A stretch of 64,000 bases of DNA from Tenodera sinensis (Eukaryota > Arthropoda > Insecta > Mantodea > Mantidae). The DNA lies in NCBI GenBank assembly GCA_030765045.1, contig CM060968.1:106075904-106139903 (forward strand), read 5' to 3'. How positions within the stretch are numbered: the first letter of the stretch is position 1; the number at the start of each line of letters is the position of its first letter. Below are positions 1 through 12,748 of this stretch, piece after piece. The notes beneath the pieces were generated by a model. The model was not told the DNA's origin. It made no database searches and saw only the letters and a list, made by a program, of their open reading frames with translations. Position numbers and translations under genes: made by a program.

Positions 1-480
1 AGGGGCGGGACCTAGAGGTTATTTTTAAGAGCACAGTTATTTATTTTGTCATTCAGTAGCCGTTCTCCAAGTTCAAAGGGTTTAATAAGATATGGCATTA
101 ATTGCTTAAATTACGAGAATGTTAGCTCTTACTCATGGTGAGAAATGGAGAACATTACTCGAATGAAGATACCATTATATTTCGTTTGGGGAATACTGCA
201 ATGGCATTAGTGAGTAATTATAATATTCGAAAACTGACATTTGAATGAAGGTTTTGATTCTTCAAAGTATCCGAATACAGTGTATTCTACATTGTTTTCC
301 ACGAGTTATGAGATACAGTTGGCGACTTTGACTAAACAAAATAATGACCAGTGATAATGTGTACAAAACAAAAGAATGACTGGTGATAATTCTATATGAT
401 AATTTAACGCCTCTATATATAAAATAGTCAAGTAATCGGGATACTTAAAATGACAGTTAATCTCCAATCAGCACAACTAT
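1..480. other. No gene seen
   Basis: AT-rich sequence without a recognisable gene or repeat family. A short frame (about 147-210) happens to lie between an AG and a GTGAGT but is only about 28 codons, so it is not called. Confidence 0.5.
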
Positions 481-494
481 TTGCCACACTCTTC

Positions 495-835
495 GCTTCA
501 AGAGTAGGCAATCACCTCTTCCGGCTTCAAACATTTTTCCTTACATCGTCCTTTCGACCTTCCTACGGCTCTTCTTTCAATTACTTTATAGTTAAATACA
601 ATTTTAGGGAATCTGGTGTCTTCCATTCTATTTATATGCTGGAAACATTTAAAGCGATATCCTTTTGTTCTTTCGTTTATGCTAAAAATCTGTAATACCT
701 TTCCCATTTCTTCCTTTTGGAATCAATCAGATCTTGTACATCCCTTTGTCTAATCCATAGAGATAGAAGAGCCATTGTTGTATAACATTTAATTCTAGTA
801 CCTTTCCTGGCTTTATGCTTTAGCGTCCGATGTAT
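495..835 (-). pseudogene. LINE reverse transcriptase C-terminal relic
   Basis: On the minus strand, a broken frame gives RIKCYTTMALLSLW, then after frame changes HINRMEDTRFPKIVFNYK and RRAVGRSKGR. This is the layout of the end of ORF2 in non-LTR retrotransposons: a thumb-region R-K-Y-T-MA block followed by a basic RIPK...Y.P.GRR..GRP.. tail. The same tail occurs in the relic at 19212-19910, so both probably come from one LINE group. The catalytic part is absent and the frame is interrupted. It is a dead 3' fragment and no autonomous element is implied here. Confidence 0.6.
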
Positions 836-886
836 ACCACACACCATATGGAATGTTTAGTACTCTGTTAATATCTTCAGATTTGT

Positions 887-887
<1 letters not shown>

Positions 888-932
<45 letters not shown>

Positions 933-1225
933 ATACATTTGTTATATATAGTTTCCTTTTACAGCGACAAAGAAAAGAGACAAAGGAAGAAGGAAGAAAA
1001 GAAAGTAAGGAAAGAAAGAAGGAAGGAAAGAAGGAAGATAGGAAAGAAATACATAAATAAAAAGAAAGACAGAAAGAGGAAGGAAAAAAGAAACAAACAA
1101 ACAAAGTAACAAAGAAAGAGAGAGAATGAAAGAAAGAAGCAAAGAAACAAAAACAAAAAAAAAAACAAAAAACAAAAAACAAAGAAAGAAGTAGTAAAGA
1201 AAGAAAAAGAAAGAAAGGAAGCAGG
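888..1225. repeat. TA/TG microsatellite plus long polypurine tract
   Basis: (TA)n-(TG)n at about 888-929, then from about 958 an A/G-rich strand of AAAG, GAAG, AAAC and AAACA units to about 1225. Frames on either strand here are low-complexity (poly-F/S or K/R-rich) and not genes. The polypurine stretch could form a triplex. Confidence 0.85.
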
Positions 1226-1810
1226 AAAATATTACCCGATGTTCCTACTTACGCAGTGTGAATTTTCTTTCTGGAGTTGTACTGTTTACAGACGGACACA
1301 CACAGGCCATCTCATAAAAATTATTTAGGGTGGCCAGCAGTAACATTTTTGGTTAAGTGGTACAGAAAATTTAAAAGTTGAACTCATGTTTTTACCAACG
1401 TTCCTCTATGATGTATTAAAGGCTAATAATATCATTTTTAATATGTACAGCTATCCTGAAATTAGCTGATCAAACTCTGAGGTAACATATGCCATAGGTT
1501 TTCTTTATCCAAGTTTAATATCAAGTTTCTAGGTCTTTTTAGAGGACAGGTATCAAAAGCTAACACATACTGCCGAGTGACGCATTAATCTGAGTTCTAC
1601 ACAGGAATAGAATGTCGCTTATAAAACAAACATCATCTGGGCAAGTTTCCTACGCAAGTTTCTCGTTACTTTCCATTCCGCCAGATGCTTCATCAAACCC
1701 AAGCAATGTAATATGGTACTTTTGTGCCAAGAGGCGCTTTGCTCAAGTAGTATTCCCAACACAAAACATTACATTGTCCCCTGTTATCTAAAATCTCTTT
1801 TACGTTATAG
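1226..1810. other. No gene seen
   Basis: AT-rich sequence with no recognisable gene, tRNA or repeat family. Confidence 0.45.
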
Positions 1811-2615
1811 CACAAAAATTCGATGTCGAGATTTCACCCGAAATATATGTTTTGACATCTACTGAATGCAAAAAAAGCATTTTTAGAAAAAGGTCCGAAT
1901 GTGTGTGTGTGTATGTGTGTGTGTGTGTGTGTGGACAGCATAACTCAAAAACTAAATGTCGGTGAAAAACCAAAGTTGGTATTCTAGTTTAATGTCTCTC
2001 AAGTATGCGACACGAAGATTTTGAATAAAATATCCCCATCCTGAACTACCCTTTACATGGAAACTTTTTCGAAAAATTTTATTTTCTTGATAATGGCTCT
2101 AACGATTTTGATTAAAATGCTATACGGTTAAGATATTTTTATGACAAATGAAATGCATATTTTGAATTTTCTGGCTATAGCCTATGTAGTCCTGTTTACT
2201 CTGGTGACTTTTACATAACTAGTAAACCGTAAGAGATAGACCAAATTTTACTATACAAAAAGGTAGATCTTGCTATATTGTGTCTAAATTGTTTTTGTGG
2301 AGTGAATAATTTCGGTGATATGTCTTGTTATGTGTGTGAGCTTTGGAGAACATATTCTGTCAAATAGAACATTGTTATTCTTTTTTTATATGTTAACCGT
2401 CCAAAGAGAACGGAATCTCAAAGCTTTAAAGAATTTATCTATCTCTCAAAGCCTACTGTGTTCTCCCATTCCTTGCACCTACAAGGAAATAAGCAATAAG
2501 ATAATTTCTGCGAATATTTATCCCAACTAACACGAAGAAGATATGGGAATAGGCGTGTAAGAATGGTTAGTACAAGAGTAGAGAAAGTCATGAGAGTGCA
2601 ACACATCAGATTTTT
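1811..2615 (-). repeat. R850 dispersed repeat, hairpin end truncated
   Basis: Minus orientation copy. It starts within the AAAAATTCGATGTCGAG block, contains a GT tract at about 1900-1935 and the GGTTAACCGTCC..AGAGAACGG block, and ends with GAGAAAGTCA...ACACATCAGA. The terminal hairpin is missing. Confidence 0.85.
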
Positions 2616-4906
2616 GCATGAATTACATTATATATTATGCCAATGTTTATTACAGAACTTATACTATCAAGTGGTAATTTATGACGATCATTGGTATCAA
2701 AATGTCTGAGAAATTTTTAAAACAAATTTATTTTAAAATTGAGTATTATATCTTGTCATGTAAATTAACATTGTTGAAGTATTTCTTTTTTATTGTTTTA
2801 CATGGATCGCATTATACTGACGTGGCAGTAGTTTATTACCACCTTGACATTTTATTGTTTCTCAAAAGTACCAACAATGAAAACTATGAAACAATTACAC
2901 AATTCAGTAGTAGAAATAGCAATTGACAATAACTATTAACTGCATGCCTTTAATCAATAAATTAAAATACAGAGTTTAAAAAATTGCAGAAGGGGCATAA
3001 AGTAATGGTAGGATTAGAAACAAGTAAACTCACACTGCAAATGTTTAGATACTCTAACATTTTCTCTCCCCATTATAAATGACAGTTGTTTGTCTCTGTG
3101 GAAAAATAGCTTACAAGATTCTGGACTTAGTTACCGTCTTAAAATTTCCACACCATTATTTATCCGCTTGGAGTAAATCTTAAAGCCCAATCAGTCAGGT
3201 ATAACAAGATTACATGTGTCTCAAAATTTTCCTCTTCCCCTCTGTTAAAAAAAAGTGTTGTGGGGCACTGCCAGATGTTAAAAGTATCCTAAGATAGCAG
3301 AGGAAGGGCGGAAGGAGAGGACTCCAAAAAATGGCAGTGAAAACAAAACAGAACGCTAGTTAACTATAAATCCACAACGTGGTGCTTCAGCTGTCACTTT
3401 GTATACTCGCTGGTGTAATGTGCACTGAAAATGGCAGCACGAGGAATTCCTTTGCAACTTGGTCCAGACTCGTAAATTATGATGGTTCTTCGCACTTAAC
3501 GTTACACCCTATTTATCTCGCGCCTTGTAAACGGGTTTATTTTTCCGTTTTATGTGTGTAGCTTTCGGCGGGTGCCAAAACAAACTAATTGCGGTTGGTA
3601 ATGCGCCTATATCGAGGCGATTAGAAGCAATGGGCTCGCGGGAAATGGACCGAGGTGTCCTCCAATTGGAATTTACTGGCTCTTCAACCAATGTTATGAA
3701 GTATATCTGCACCTAACGCATAAGGGCAGCCAACCGTCGAAAATAAACACTGAGTCACTGTGAGGAATCGCTTTTGGCTGTGGCTTCTGTGAACATTTAG
3801 GTATTTATGTACGACGCGACATGTTTTATGAGCACAAAGCAAAAGTGTTTTATGCTAGTGTTTGTGTATTACGACTTTTATGAGAACAACATACCGGCAT
3901 GAATTTTGATTGCAGCTTGCATTTACCAGCTGCGTAATATCTGAACATTTTATGTTCACGTTATATTAAGCTTATGCTTCCGGGTTGCCATAATTTTGGA
4001 CTAATGTCTTCATTAAGCTGAAAGACATTATAGGTGCACTAACTTTCCTCACTTGAAAACATCATGACATTTATACTAAATATAATTTAGATGCATTTAT
4101 CTTTAATATAGACCATCTTTGTGGGATATGTATATTTTATTAGATAAACTAACTTGCCCACCTAACGATTTTGATTAAGAGAATAGTGAAGTGTGAAGTT
4201 GTCACAAAATAACATTTTTTGTTTTTCGTATTAAGAAGTTCTTGGAAAGTTACTGAACAAAAGGATATATCATTTATCCAGTTTGTATAATTACTACAAT
4301 TATAATTATTACAATTACAATGCACATGTGATTTAAAGAATGGGAAAGTCCGCGTATCGTGGAAGGAGATAAACCCACCCTCCCCTCTATCATCGCTGGG
4401 CTAAGATAAAAATGAGCCAAATAGAGAAGCAGCAGGAAGACTGCTTGAGGATAATGATGTCTATGATCCTGGAATGTATTGGGTAGACTTGCAGAACATC
4501 TCAAAACTTTAAACAAGCTTTTCTCAATATGTGAATTTAATGTGCAGAATATTTTTCTCAGGAACTATTAGTCATAGAGGCTTGAAATTTTGTGCACATC
4601 ATTGTCACAGATATATTTCCTCTTTAAAGCACACTTTTTAAGTTCAGTGTATATTAAGCATACGTGCAAACGGAAAACCTGTTGTAAAATTGCTTAAAAT
4701 TGTATACAGTTTCTACAATTTAGTAATAATTTGTTACCCAACTAATATATTTTAATAATTCCGCTTCCAGAGTAGCAAATGATGTTCAGAATGGGCCTAA
4801 TTTTTCTCAGTCCTGTGTTGCAAATGGTTCCCAAGGAAAAGATACTCAAGTTTCCTATGATTTTGGAAAATATTTTTCAATGTATTTATTTTATTTTTCT
4901 GTAGAT
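2616..4906. other. Gene-free stretch with a CpG-rich patch
   Basis: No gene recognised. At 3500-3720 CpG dinucleotides are locally frequent (CTCGCGCC, TTTCGGCGGG, GCGCC, GGGCTCGCGGG) against a CpG-poor background, so an unmethylated or regulatory patch is possible. A 67-codon minus frame (3509-3712) overlaps it but has no family resemblance or splice support. The rest is AT-rich. Confidence 0.4.
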
Positions 4907-5009
4907 TTTTATCTCGATTAACATGAGGCACATAGAAGAGAGTGTCTGTGTAAAAATATTTGTATGCCCAAGAGTAGAGAAAATCACATGAGTGCAAAAT
5001 CAGACTTTT
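4907..5009 (-). repeat. R850 tail fragment
   Basis: About 100 bp matching the single-12-mer end of R850: ATCTCGATTAACATGA, then AGAGTAGAGAAAATCACATG and TGCAAAATCAGA. The rest of the element is absent. Confidence 0.65.
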
Positions 5010-5574
5010 GGGGGGTGGTGTATAGTTTAGTACTTCCCCTACCCACCATAATAAGAAGATGGCAGCACAAGTATGCTATATCAGTAATTATTTGTAGAAT
5101 AGACTTGAGAATAAATGGTTTATACCGTGTGGCAGTATGCATAGGAACTTTATTTTCATCTCTGTTAAATTAAATTAAATCCAGTAAACACATGCTGTGC
5201 GTCAAATTACTCCCAAGAGAGCCAAAACAAGGTAATCATGTTCTCATTGTATGAGGATTACAATCACGACATTGCATTACAGTGAATTACAACGCGCCGT
5301 CGGCAACAAATGTCGGTAACCAAGCAAACAATAAGCTCTGCAGACTTGTTCGCATTCAGGTAAAACATTTGCAGTTCAGTGGATATGATGGACATCTCAT
5401 GGGCTTCAAACATGCCATTTCTACTAGTTTTATTCATTACATAGGACCTACATCGCTACAAAACCATATGAGTAAACAGCAAATGTGTAAGGAATCTGAC
5501 AGCATTTCTTATTCACGACACAATATTTGCACATTAATCCCTTTTATCTTTCAGAAAAATACTTAAGCTCGGGA
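5010..5574. other. No gene seen
   Basis: Contains a 94-codon frame at 5282-5566 (plus) of ordinary composition with no recognised domain and no convincing splice sites. Treated as a chance frame. Confidence 0.4.
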
Positions 5575-5575
5575 A

Positions 5576-6405
5576 TCTCTACTTGGTAGAGAAAATAAAA
5601 GAATCTGATGTGTTGCACTCACATGACTTTCTCTACTCTTGTACTAACCATTCTTACAAACTCATATTCCTCTATCTTCTTCGTGTTAGTTGAGATACAC
5701 ATTTACAGAAATTATCTTGTTGCTTATTTCCTTGTAGGTGCAGGAGGAATATAGGAATACAGTAATTTTTTAAAGCTTTGAGGTCCCGTTCTCTTTGCAC
5801 GGTTAACATTAATATAAACAACAACGATGTTGCATTTCACGAAAGTTTTGTTTTCCGAAACTGAGACAAATAACAAGGAATATCTCCGAAATGGTTCACT
5901 CTACAAAAAAATTTGAGGCATAAATTGTGTTTTAGCAAGATCTACATTTTTATATAGTAAGAATTTGTCTATCTCTTACGGTTTACGAGTAATTCAAAAG
6001 TCGTCCAGAGAAAACAGGACTACATAGGCTATAGCCAGAAAATTCAAAATATACATTTCATTTGTAATACAAATATATTAAACATATCTCATTTTAATCA
6101 AAATCGTAGGAACTATTTCCAAGAAAATAAGAATTTTCGAGACGTTTTCCATGTAAAGTATAGTTCTTTCTTCGTGAAAGACATTAAACTTAAATATCAA
6201 CTTTGGTTTTTAACCACCTTTTCGTTTTTGAGTTATGCTGTCCACAGACTGACGGATAGACAGACACACACGGACCTTTTTCTAAAACTACCTTTTTTGG
6301 ATTCAGGTGATCTCAAAACATATATCTCTAGTGAAATCTCGACACCGAATTTTTGGATGGAACACGATACCGATTTCCTCTACTTACCAGTAGAGAAAGT
6401 AAAAA
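5576..6405 (+). repeat. R850 copy preceded by an R850 end remnant
   Basis: From 5601 a near-complete plus copy: TCTGATGTGTTGC head, CTTTCTCTAC 12-mer, interior blocks, a short CA tract, and the terminal hairpin at 6376-6400 (CCTCTACT and AGTAGAGAAAGT). Just before it, 5576-5600 carries the tip of another copy (CTCTACTTGGTAGAGAAAAT). The copy therefore sits in a head-to-tail series with its neighbours. Confidence 0.9.
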
Positions 6406-6640
6406 GTTGATGTGTTGCACTCACATGACTTTCTCTACTGTTGTGCTAACTATTCCTACAAACTCTTATTCATCTACCTTCTTCATTTTAGTCGAGATAA
6501 AATTTGCATAAATATGTTGTTGCTAATCTTCTCCTAGATGCAAGGGGAATATGGAAATATGGTAGGCTTTGAGCGATAGTCAAATGTTTTAAAGCTGGTC
6601 GTTATATGAGGGCTTTATGTAATTGTAATTATTTTTAAAA
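6406..6640 (+). repeat. R850 head fragment, tandem with previous copy
   Basis: Starts immediately after the hairpin and AAAAA of the previous copy with GTTGATGTGTTGC and runs through the head region to about 6640, where it is truncated. It carries the older-layer variant GCTGGTCGTTATATGAGGGC. Confidence 0.8.
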
Positions 6641-7439
6641 CATGATTGTAAAGTTATACTACGTCTTATTGGCAGCCCTCGAGGGAGGAGAGTACATTAA
6701 ATAAAACACAAAGGAAATACAGCAAAACTTTCTTCATTAGGGTTATTAAAATTTTTTCTCGTTGATCTAGCATGAGTAACGTGGCCTCATAAGCAGATTA
6801 GACTCTCCTTTATTTTGATAAATTTTCCGTTTTGTTAGTTGGTGACCATATAGTATGCATGGTCACCATTTAGCATATATTTATTCTGCTCCCTGAAAAT
6901 CACAACGAAAATCAAAGTCTTCTCTCCAAGTAATGTCCTTTCAAAACTCAAATGCTCTAGTAAATAGGCTTTGCTGACTCTTCTTAGTGTCTTAGCAATT
7001 TTATCAGTTAAAATAAAGTGTTTTGTAGCCCATCTCTGACAGAAAGAATTGGAACATTTAGTGGCGAACGAACTATTGAAATCGCTTGAATGATTTTTGA
7101 GATTACCATGATATATACCATAGTTATAATATTAGTAAAGATGAACATAAAATTTTCCTAATATAGGTTTCATTACAAATAAAGACTTCAGCCCATCTCA
7201 AGCTCGCAGACACGCGGGGAGATGCCACGATGATGCCGGTGCCAAATCCGAAGGCATTTGGCGCTTCACAGGGTGAAAAGTAAAGCAAAATGCGAAGTAT
7301 CTAATTACTTTTAAATGACTGAAAAGTGCATAAGATTAGGTATTTGCATACAGTATTGTTTTTCTTGTAGTCTGTCCAGGATTTAATATGAACAAGATAA
7401 AGTTTTTAGAATCGGCAGAAATGTCCTATTTCAGCAAAT
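6641..7439. other. No gene seen
   Basis: AT-rich with a short GC-richer piece at 7190-7280. No family recognised and no supported frame. Confidence 0.45.
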
Positions 7440-8042
<603 letters not shown>

Positions 8043-8672
8043 AAAATTGAAACTAATAACAAATATTTTGGAAATTGACTCATGCCACAGACAAACTTAT
8101 TTTAAATAAATTCTGTTTTAAAAACCCTATATATTTTTTGGATAAGCTTCTATTTGTTATGGCTTACTAGTTTTACAAAATTACGTAATATTCATTCCCT
8201 ATCAAGAGAGCTTCATATGCTTTTCATAGAGAATTCAGGATATAGTATGCACTTATCCGTAACTATCTTAAACATATATTTTAATAAAATTGTTAGAAGA
8301 GCTTTTGGAGAAATAAAAAATAAATAAAATGTCTTCCATGTAAAAGATAGCTTGGGCTGATGGGAAAATTTCTTGAAAATCTGCGTGTATATTCTTAGAA
8401 GATACTGAACTTTAAAGAGCTGGTATTTATCTGTCCTTATTTGTTTCTGAGTTATGCTGTTCCCGGTCGCACACGCACGCATACGCGCGCACACACACAC
8501 ACACACAAACCAACCACCGAGTTTTTTTAGAACTGTTACGTATAAGGGAAGTTTAAACATGTATTTGAAATAACGATTTAGAATCATTGTTGAAATCAAT
8601 ATTTAGATATATTTAGAATCAATATTTCTCTACTTACCATAGGTAGGTGCTAGAGAAAGTAAAATTATCCTT
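8043..8672 (+). repeat. Diverged R850 copy, abutting the previous one
   Basis: Starts inside the element (AACTAATAACAAATATTTTGG) directly after the previous copy, so the two form a partial tandem. CA tract at about 8470-8506. The end retains a longer hairpin: TTTCTCTACTTACC and GGTAGGTGCTAGAGAAAG. Confidence 0.7.
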
Positions 8673-9595
8673 AAAATCAATGTGCCTTTACATTAACAGC
8701 TAAATTATTAAATTAATGATACATGTCATATTTCAGATTAGCTAACAGAAAAATTAGATCTCTCTCATGCATGCTTAGCGAACATGTAAAATAATGTTTC
8801 GGGGTTTTACAAAAGTATATCATGACAAACTCAACACCAATTCAAGGCAGGAATGCTGTTTTGGTTTTCCAAACCCTTGCTAGAGATAGGTAATTTCGTA
8901 GAGCACATTTTTAGAACCAATTGGCTTCCTCAGAATGATGGGTCATTGTCAACCATTGCAGCAAAGAAAAAATGACAAATAAAGCAAGAGACGGAAAGTA
9001 TTCTAAATGTTGAAGTTACGTAACACTGTGGCTAAAGATTTCAATGGGAACTTTGGCTTGACTTAAAGACATCCAGATATGTAGCAATAGGAAATGAGAA
9101 CAAGAATGCAGACAGCTTGAGGAATAGTATGTTGCGATATGAATGTGATAAATGCAACATTGCAGAATCAGGAATAGTTCGAACAGATGAGACGTCGATC
9201 TTTCCTATTTTTGAGAATTCTGCTATTGCGACGCATTTCAAACACATTTATTGAACAATATTTTTTCACGACTGTGTATTTTATTATTTTGAATAGAGCA
9301 TTAATAAAAAGTAATGAATTTACCCATTGTAACCAATGCCAATTCAACACTATAACTAATAGATGACTTAACAAGATACTATAATTTAGAAATTTGGGTT
9401 AGTTGTTTCATTCTTAACTCAAAGAGGTTTGTTGGAAAATAATGACAATAATAGAAATTCAATATCTAAAGAAGAATTTAAAATCACAGGTATATATTAT
9501 GGAAACGTAGATATTCAAGAACCATGAAGAAATTGGGTTATAGGAAGATCATACTGAAACTGTGATAATCAATTTTTAAACAGTTACTTTTTAGA
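8673..9595. other. No gene seen
   Basis: AT-rich. Frames at 9041-9247 and 9168-9374 (minus) overlap each other and show no family or splice signals. Confidence 0.45.
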
Positions 9596-9957
9596 CAAAC
9601 CATTTTTCTGCACCCATTTTCCCCAACGTTCTGTGAGTATTCATATCCTTACGATGGAACTCCTGTCCTAGTAATCGCCTGTCACAATAGTCATAAAAAT
9701 CATCACCTTCATTTTAAAACCTCTGAAAAAGGTTTCGGGTGACGGTTCTGCTCTGAAGTTTGTGTTCTTCGGTCAATAAGAGTGGGACCCAACGGATACA
9801 AAATTTTCGATAATGTTTCAATAATTTCTGGCACTGCTAGTTTTTCAGCGATTTCATACACAGTGAAGCGCCTGTTTTCTCTAATGAGATCAACTTTTCC
9901 TTGTTGCCCTCCGGGTCGACAGAGATTCATCTTCGTGTTGCCGAATGTTTCACCCAT
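9596..9957 (-). pseudogene. Mariner transposase relic
   Basis: Minus-strand frames read GKVDLIRENRRFTVYEIAEK (the HTH linker of mariner transposases, where LI.ENRR.T..EIA is typical), then after a frameshift CIRWVPLLLTEEHK and NLFQRF.NEGDDF. These match the conserved RWVP..LT..HK and F....GD.F blocks just before the first catalytic Asp. The catalytic GDET region and most of the DDE domain are missing, and what follows looks like a remnant of the C terminus. Frameshifts and an internal deletion make it inactive. Confidence 0.7.
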
Positions 9958-10189
9958 TTCCTAACACCACTGGTGCCAATGTAGACATCTCCAAATCTGA
10001 TGTGAATTTCGGCTCTATCAGTCGTAAATGATGCAAGCTGGTAACAATGAGAAAGAAGAGCATCTGATGTATGTTACCTCTGAGTTTAAAGATAGTAATA
10101 TTAGTTATAAGATATTTGTCGCAAGTTTAATTTGTCGACTGTTATCTGTAATCCTCTAAAACGCATACAAACAAAAATGCTTCATTAAA

Positions 10190-10420
10190 ATAGTAATTGC
10201 AAGAGGCAAGAAAGATCAACAATGCCATGCAGCATTACTGGAAGCTCGTGGTGGAGAGACTTTACCATACTGTATCGTGACTAGGTGAGCGCATGCATTT
10301 TGCAAGGGAAACAAAGAAGTTCTCCAAAAACGTGGAGCTGGGCTGCCAACTTCAGAACACACTTTTGCAAGGCACTTTAACAGATGTGCATGTGTTACAA
10401 ATTAAGGACCTTGAATTTCT
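10190..10420 (+). pseudogene. Transposase N-terminal relic, mariner-like
   Basis: A broken plus-strand frame reads ALLEARGGETLPYCIVTR, followed by a stop where Trp is usual, then VSACILQGKQRSS. This resembles the EA.G...LPYRTV.RWV.AF..GR block of the helix-turn-helix region in one insect mariner/Tc1-type group. No catalytic domain follows. It lies about 230 bp from the mariner relic at 9596-9957 on the opposite strand and looks like a different family. Confidence 0.45.
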
Positions 10421-10918
10421 AACACCACCCAATACAATCTTGATCCAAGAAAGCACAATGTCAGAGAAAACGTGTATCTACAAAGAAGAATTGAGACAAC
10501 GAAACATGTTTTTGCCATTTCCAGATACACGTTACATAAATTATGTTACTCATAAATCCGTGAAGTCTCAAGACATTTTAATGAGCTTAGATAGTTAGGT
10601 ACTGAATATGCAGAATCCACGGAGACTTAAGAGTAGTGATCTGTGACTGAACTGGTGTGAATATGGATAATAAATGGAATAATTATATAGCTAGTGTTAT
10701 CTTCAACAACTTCTTCAGTGTATCATTTGCATGTTGCATTGCAATGAATTACCACTGAGATGAGTGAGAAGGTACGTGGCTGGATCTGAATTACTTACAC
10801 ATTCCGTGGTTGAAGTATCTGATAAATCACAAGGTATCTCAGCTCTGACAATTGTATTTACTTAGATATTGGTTCAAAAAGCGCCACAAGAACACATCAC
10901 TTTGTTTCGTCGGTGTTG
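10421..10918. other. No gene seen
   Basis: The 101-codon plus frame 10293-10598 runs into this stretch from the transposase relic. Its second half has no recognised relative. Confidence 0.4.
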
Positions 10919-11145
10919 TTGTTGTAGTGTTTAACGCCCGCTTTTACTACTACGGCACCGCAGGCGGTGACACTGATGACACATGTAATGAAGATGGAGC
11001 ACCGCTGGAATGAGATGGCGGGGGAAACCGGAGCACCCGGAGAAAACCCGCCCTGACGCCACTTCTTCGGTGTAATTCCTCATTTTTCTGTGTAATTTAC
11101 TATCGTCCATTTTTGTTGGTTTCGAATGCACCAGCACTTAGCGAC
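10919..11145. repeat. GC-rich short repeat fragment
   Basis: A GC-rich island in AT-rich DNA, starting with GTTGTTGTTGTAG and containing GGCGGGGGAAACCGGAGC and CCGGAGAAAACCCGCC. This AAACCGGA..ACCCGGAGAAAACCC style of sequence recurs as an interspersed repeat in invertebrate genomes (from general knowledge). No tRNA boxes were recognised, so class is undecided. Confidence 0.45.
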
Positions 11146-11195
11146 CGGCCCATTGACTCTACATATAATATAAAGGTGACAACCGGAAAGAAAAA

Positions 11196-11970
11196 AATCT
11201 GATATATTGCACTTACATGGTTTTCTCTACTCTTGTACTAACTAATCTCAGAAACTCTTATTGCTCTATCTTCTTCATGTTAGCTGAGATAAACATTTGC
11301 AGAAATTACCTTATTGCTCATTTTCTTGTAGGTGCAAGAGGAATATGAGAGTACAGTAGGCTTTGAGCGATAGTCAAATCTTTTAAACCTTTAAAATTCC
11401 GTTCTCTTTGCACAGCCAAGAGATAAAAAAGGTTAATAACTGCCTTATTTGAGAAAAGTTTAAGTATTGCAAAACTCACACAAATAACAAGTAATATCTC
11501 CGAAATGGTTCACTCAATAAAAATGCATTTTGGTTTACCAGTTATGCAAAAGTTATCAAGAGTAAACAGGACTACATGGGCTAGAGACAGAAAATTCAAT
11601 ATATACATTTCATTTGTCATAAAAATATCTCAAACATATGCCATTTTAATTAAAATCGTTAGTGTCATTTTTCAGAAAATCAAAATTTTCGAAAAATATT
11701 TCATGTAAAGAGTACTTTAGGGTAGAGCAATTTTCTTCAAAATCTTTGTGTCGCATCCTTAAAAGATATTAAACTTAAATACCAACTTTGGTTTTTAACC
11801 TACTTTCGTTTTTGAATTATGCTGTTCACAGACACACACAGAAACACACACGGACCTTTTCCTAAAGTGCTTTTTTTATTCAGGGGGTCTCAAAACATAT
11901 TTTCGGTGAAATCTCGACATCGAAATTTTGGGTCGAATACAATATCCCCCGCCTACTTAGAGAAAGTAAT
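11196..11970 (+). repeat. R850 copy
   Basis: Plus copy from ATCTGATATATTGCAC to a decayed hairpin end CTACTTAGAGAAAGTAA. Contains AGTTATGCAAAAG-like blocks and a short CA tract at about 11831-11852. Confidence 0.88.
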
Positions 11971-12253
11971 AATACTCTTGGCAAATACGATGTGATCAAT
12001 TTAGTGTTGTTCTTATTTACCGACTTTCTTCTGCATGTATTGTTTATTTACTGTGAAAGATTTATTTCTGTGTGTGTGGATTTTTGGTAGTGTTTATTTT
12101 GCCATAGCAATGCTCTGATAAGACTCAACTATACGGCGAAAACCTATAAAGTTGAATGACAGGAATTAAAGCTTGCATTTAAATGCAAATGAAAAGATCA
12201 GCACGCATTCATAGTTCGTGCAGTATCTGCAGATTTGACTGCTCTCTTACGGG

Positions 12254-12748
12254 ATGGAAACTGATAACTTTGCGACTAACTATGCGGTAGTTTTGACATT
12301 GATTTTGAACTGGGGTACATTAAAGAATCAGGCAATATTCTGTGATATTGGAGTTAAGCGCACAAGGTTAGAATGCATTCTTGCACAACTACCAGCAAAT
12401 TTTTGTTCTCCAGGAGTATATGCCATGTGTTTCAAGTACTCCATCTTTCTTTATTCTTTGTTACAGAATTATGAATATGGAAATGATAGAGATTACAAGC
12501 TGGGGGACAATATATGTAAAACAGAATGTATAAGGAGGAAACAGTCAGCTGGTTGTAACGATAGCTGTAGTAAAACTCTGGCAGGCAAGGGCAATGTACC
12601 AATGTGTATACCTATAACTGCGCAGACAAGAAAAGCATTCCTACATCTTCACCGGCCTTACTTTGAACTGCAATGTAAACAAAGAGCAAAATTGTATCAC
12701 TCCGCAGGCCCCTACGATTGGCTGACACATGGCGTGAATTCCTCTTGA
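12254..12748 (+). CDS. Unrecognised open frame (164 codons)
   Basis: A long single open frame for such AT-rich DNA. It has an N-terminal hydrophobic stretch (about residues 9-20), then a Cys-containing middle (ICKTEC, AGCNDSCS, VPMC) and a basic end. No family is recognised, no signal peptide is convincing, and there is no clear promoter, intron border or poly(A) signal. Its last 100 bases overlap the inverted repeat described at 12650-13110, which argues for repeat-derived sequence. I consider it more likely a chance frame than a gene. Confidence 0.15.
   Translation: METDNFATNYAVVLTLILNWGTLKNQAIFCDIGVKRTRLECILAQLPANFCSPGVYAMCFKYSIFLYSLLQNYEYGNDRDYKLGDNICKTECIRRKQSAGCNDSCSKTLAGKGNVPMCIPITAQTRKAFLHLHRPYFELQCKQRAKLYHSAGPYDWLTHGVNSS

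Noticed and set aside
147..210. A 28-codon frame between AG and GTGAGT
   Set aside because: Too short and no polypyrimidine tract of note; likely chance.
886..1182. Three overlapping minus frames of 69-98 codons, and one plus frame
   Set aside because: They translate the polypurine/microsatellite tract into F/S- or K/R-only sequence; low complexity, not genes.
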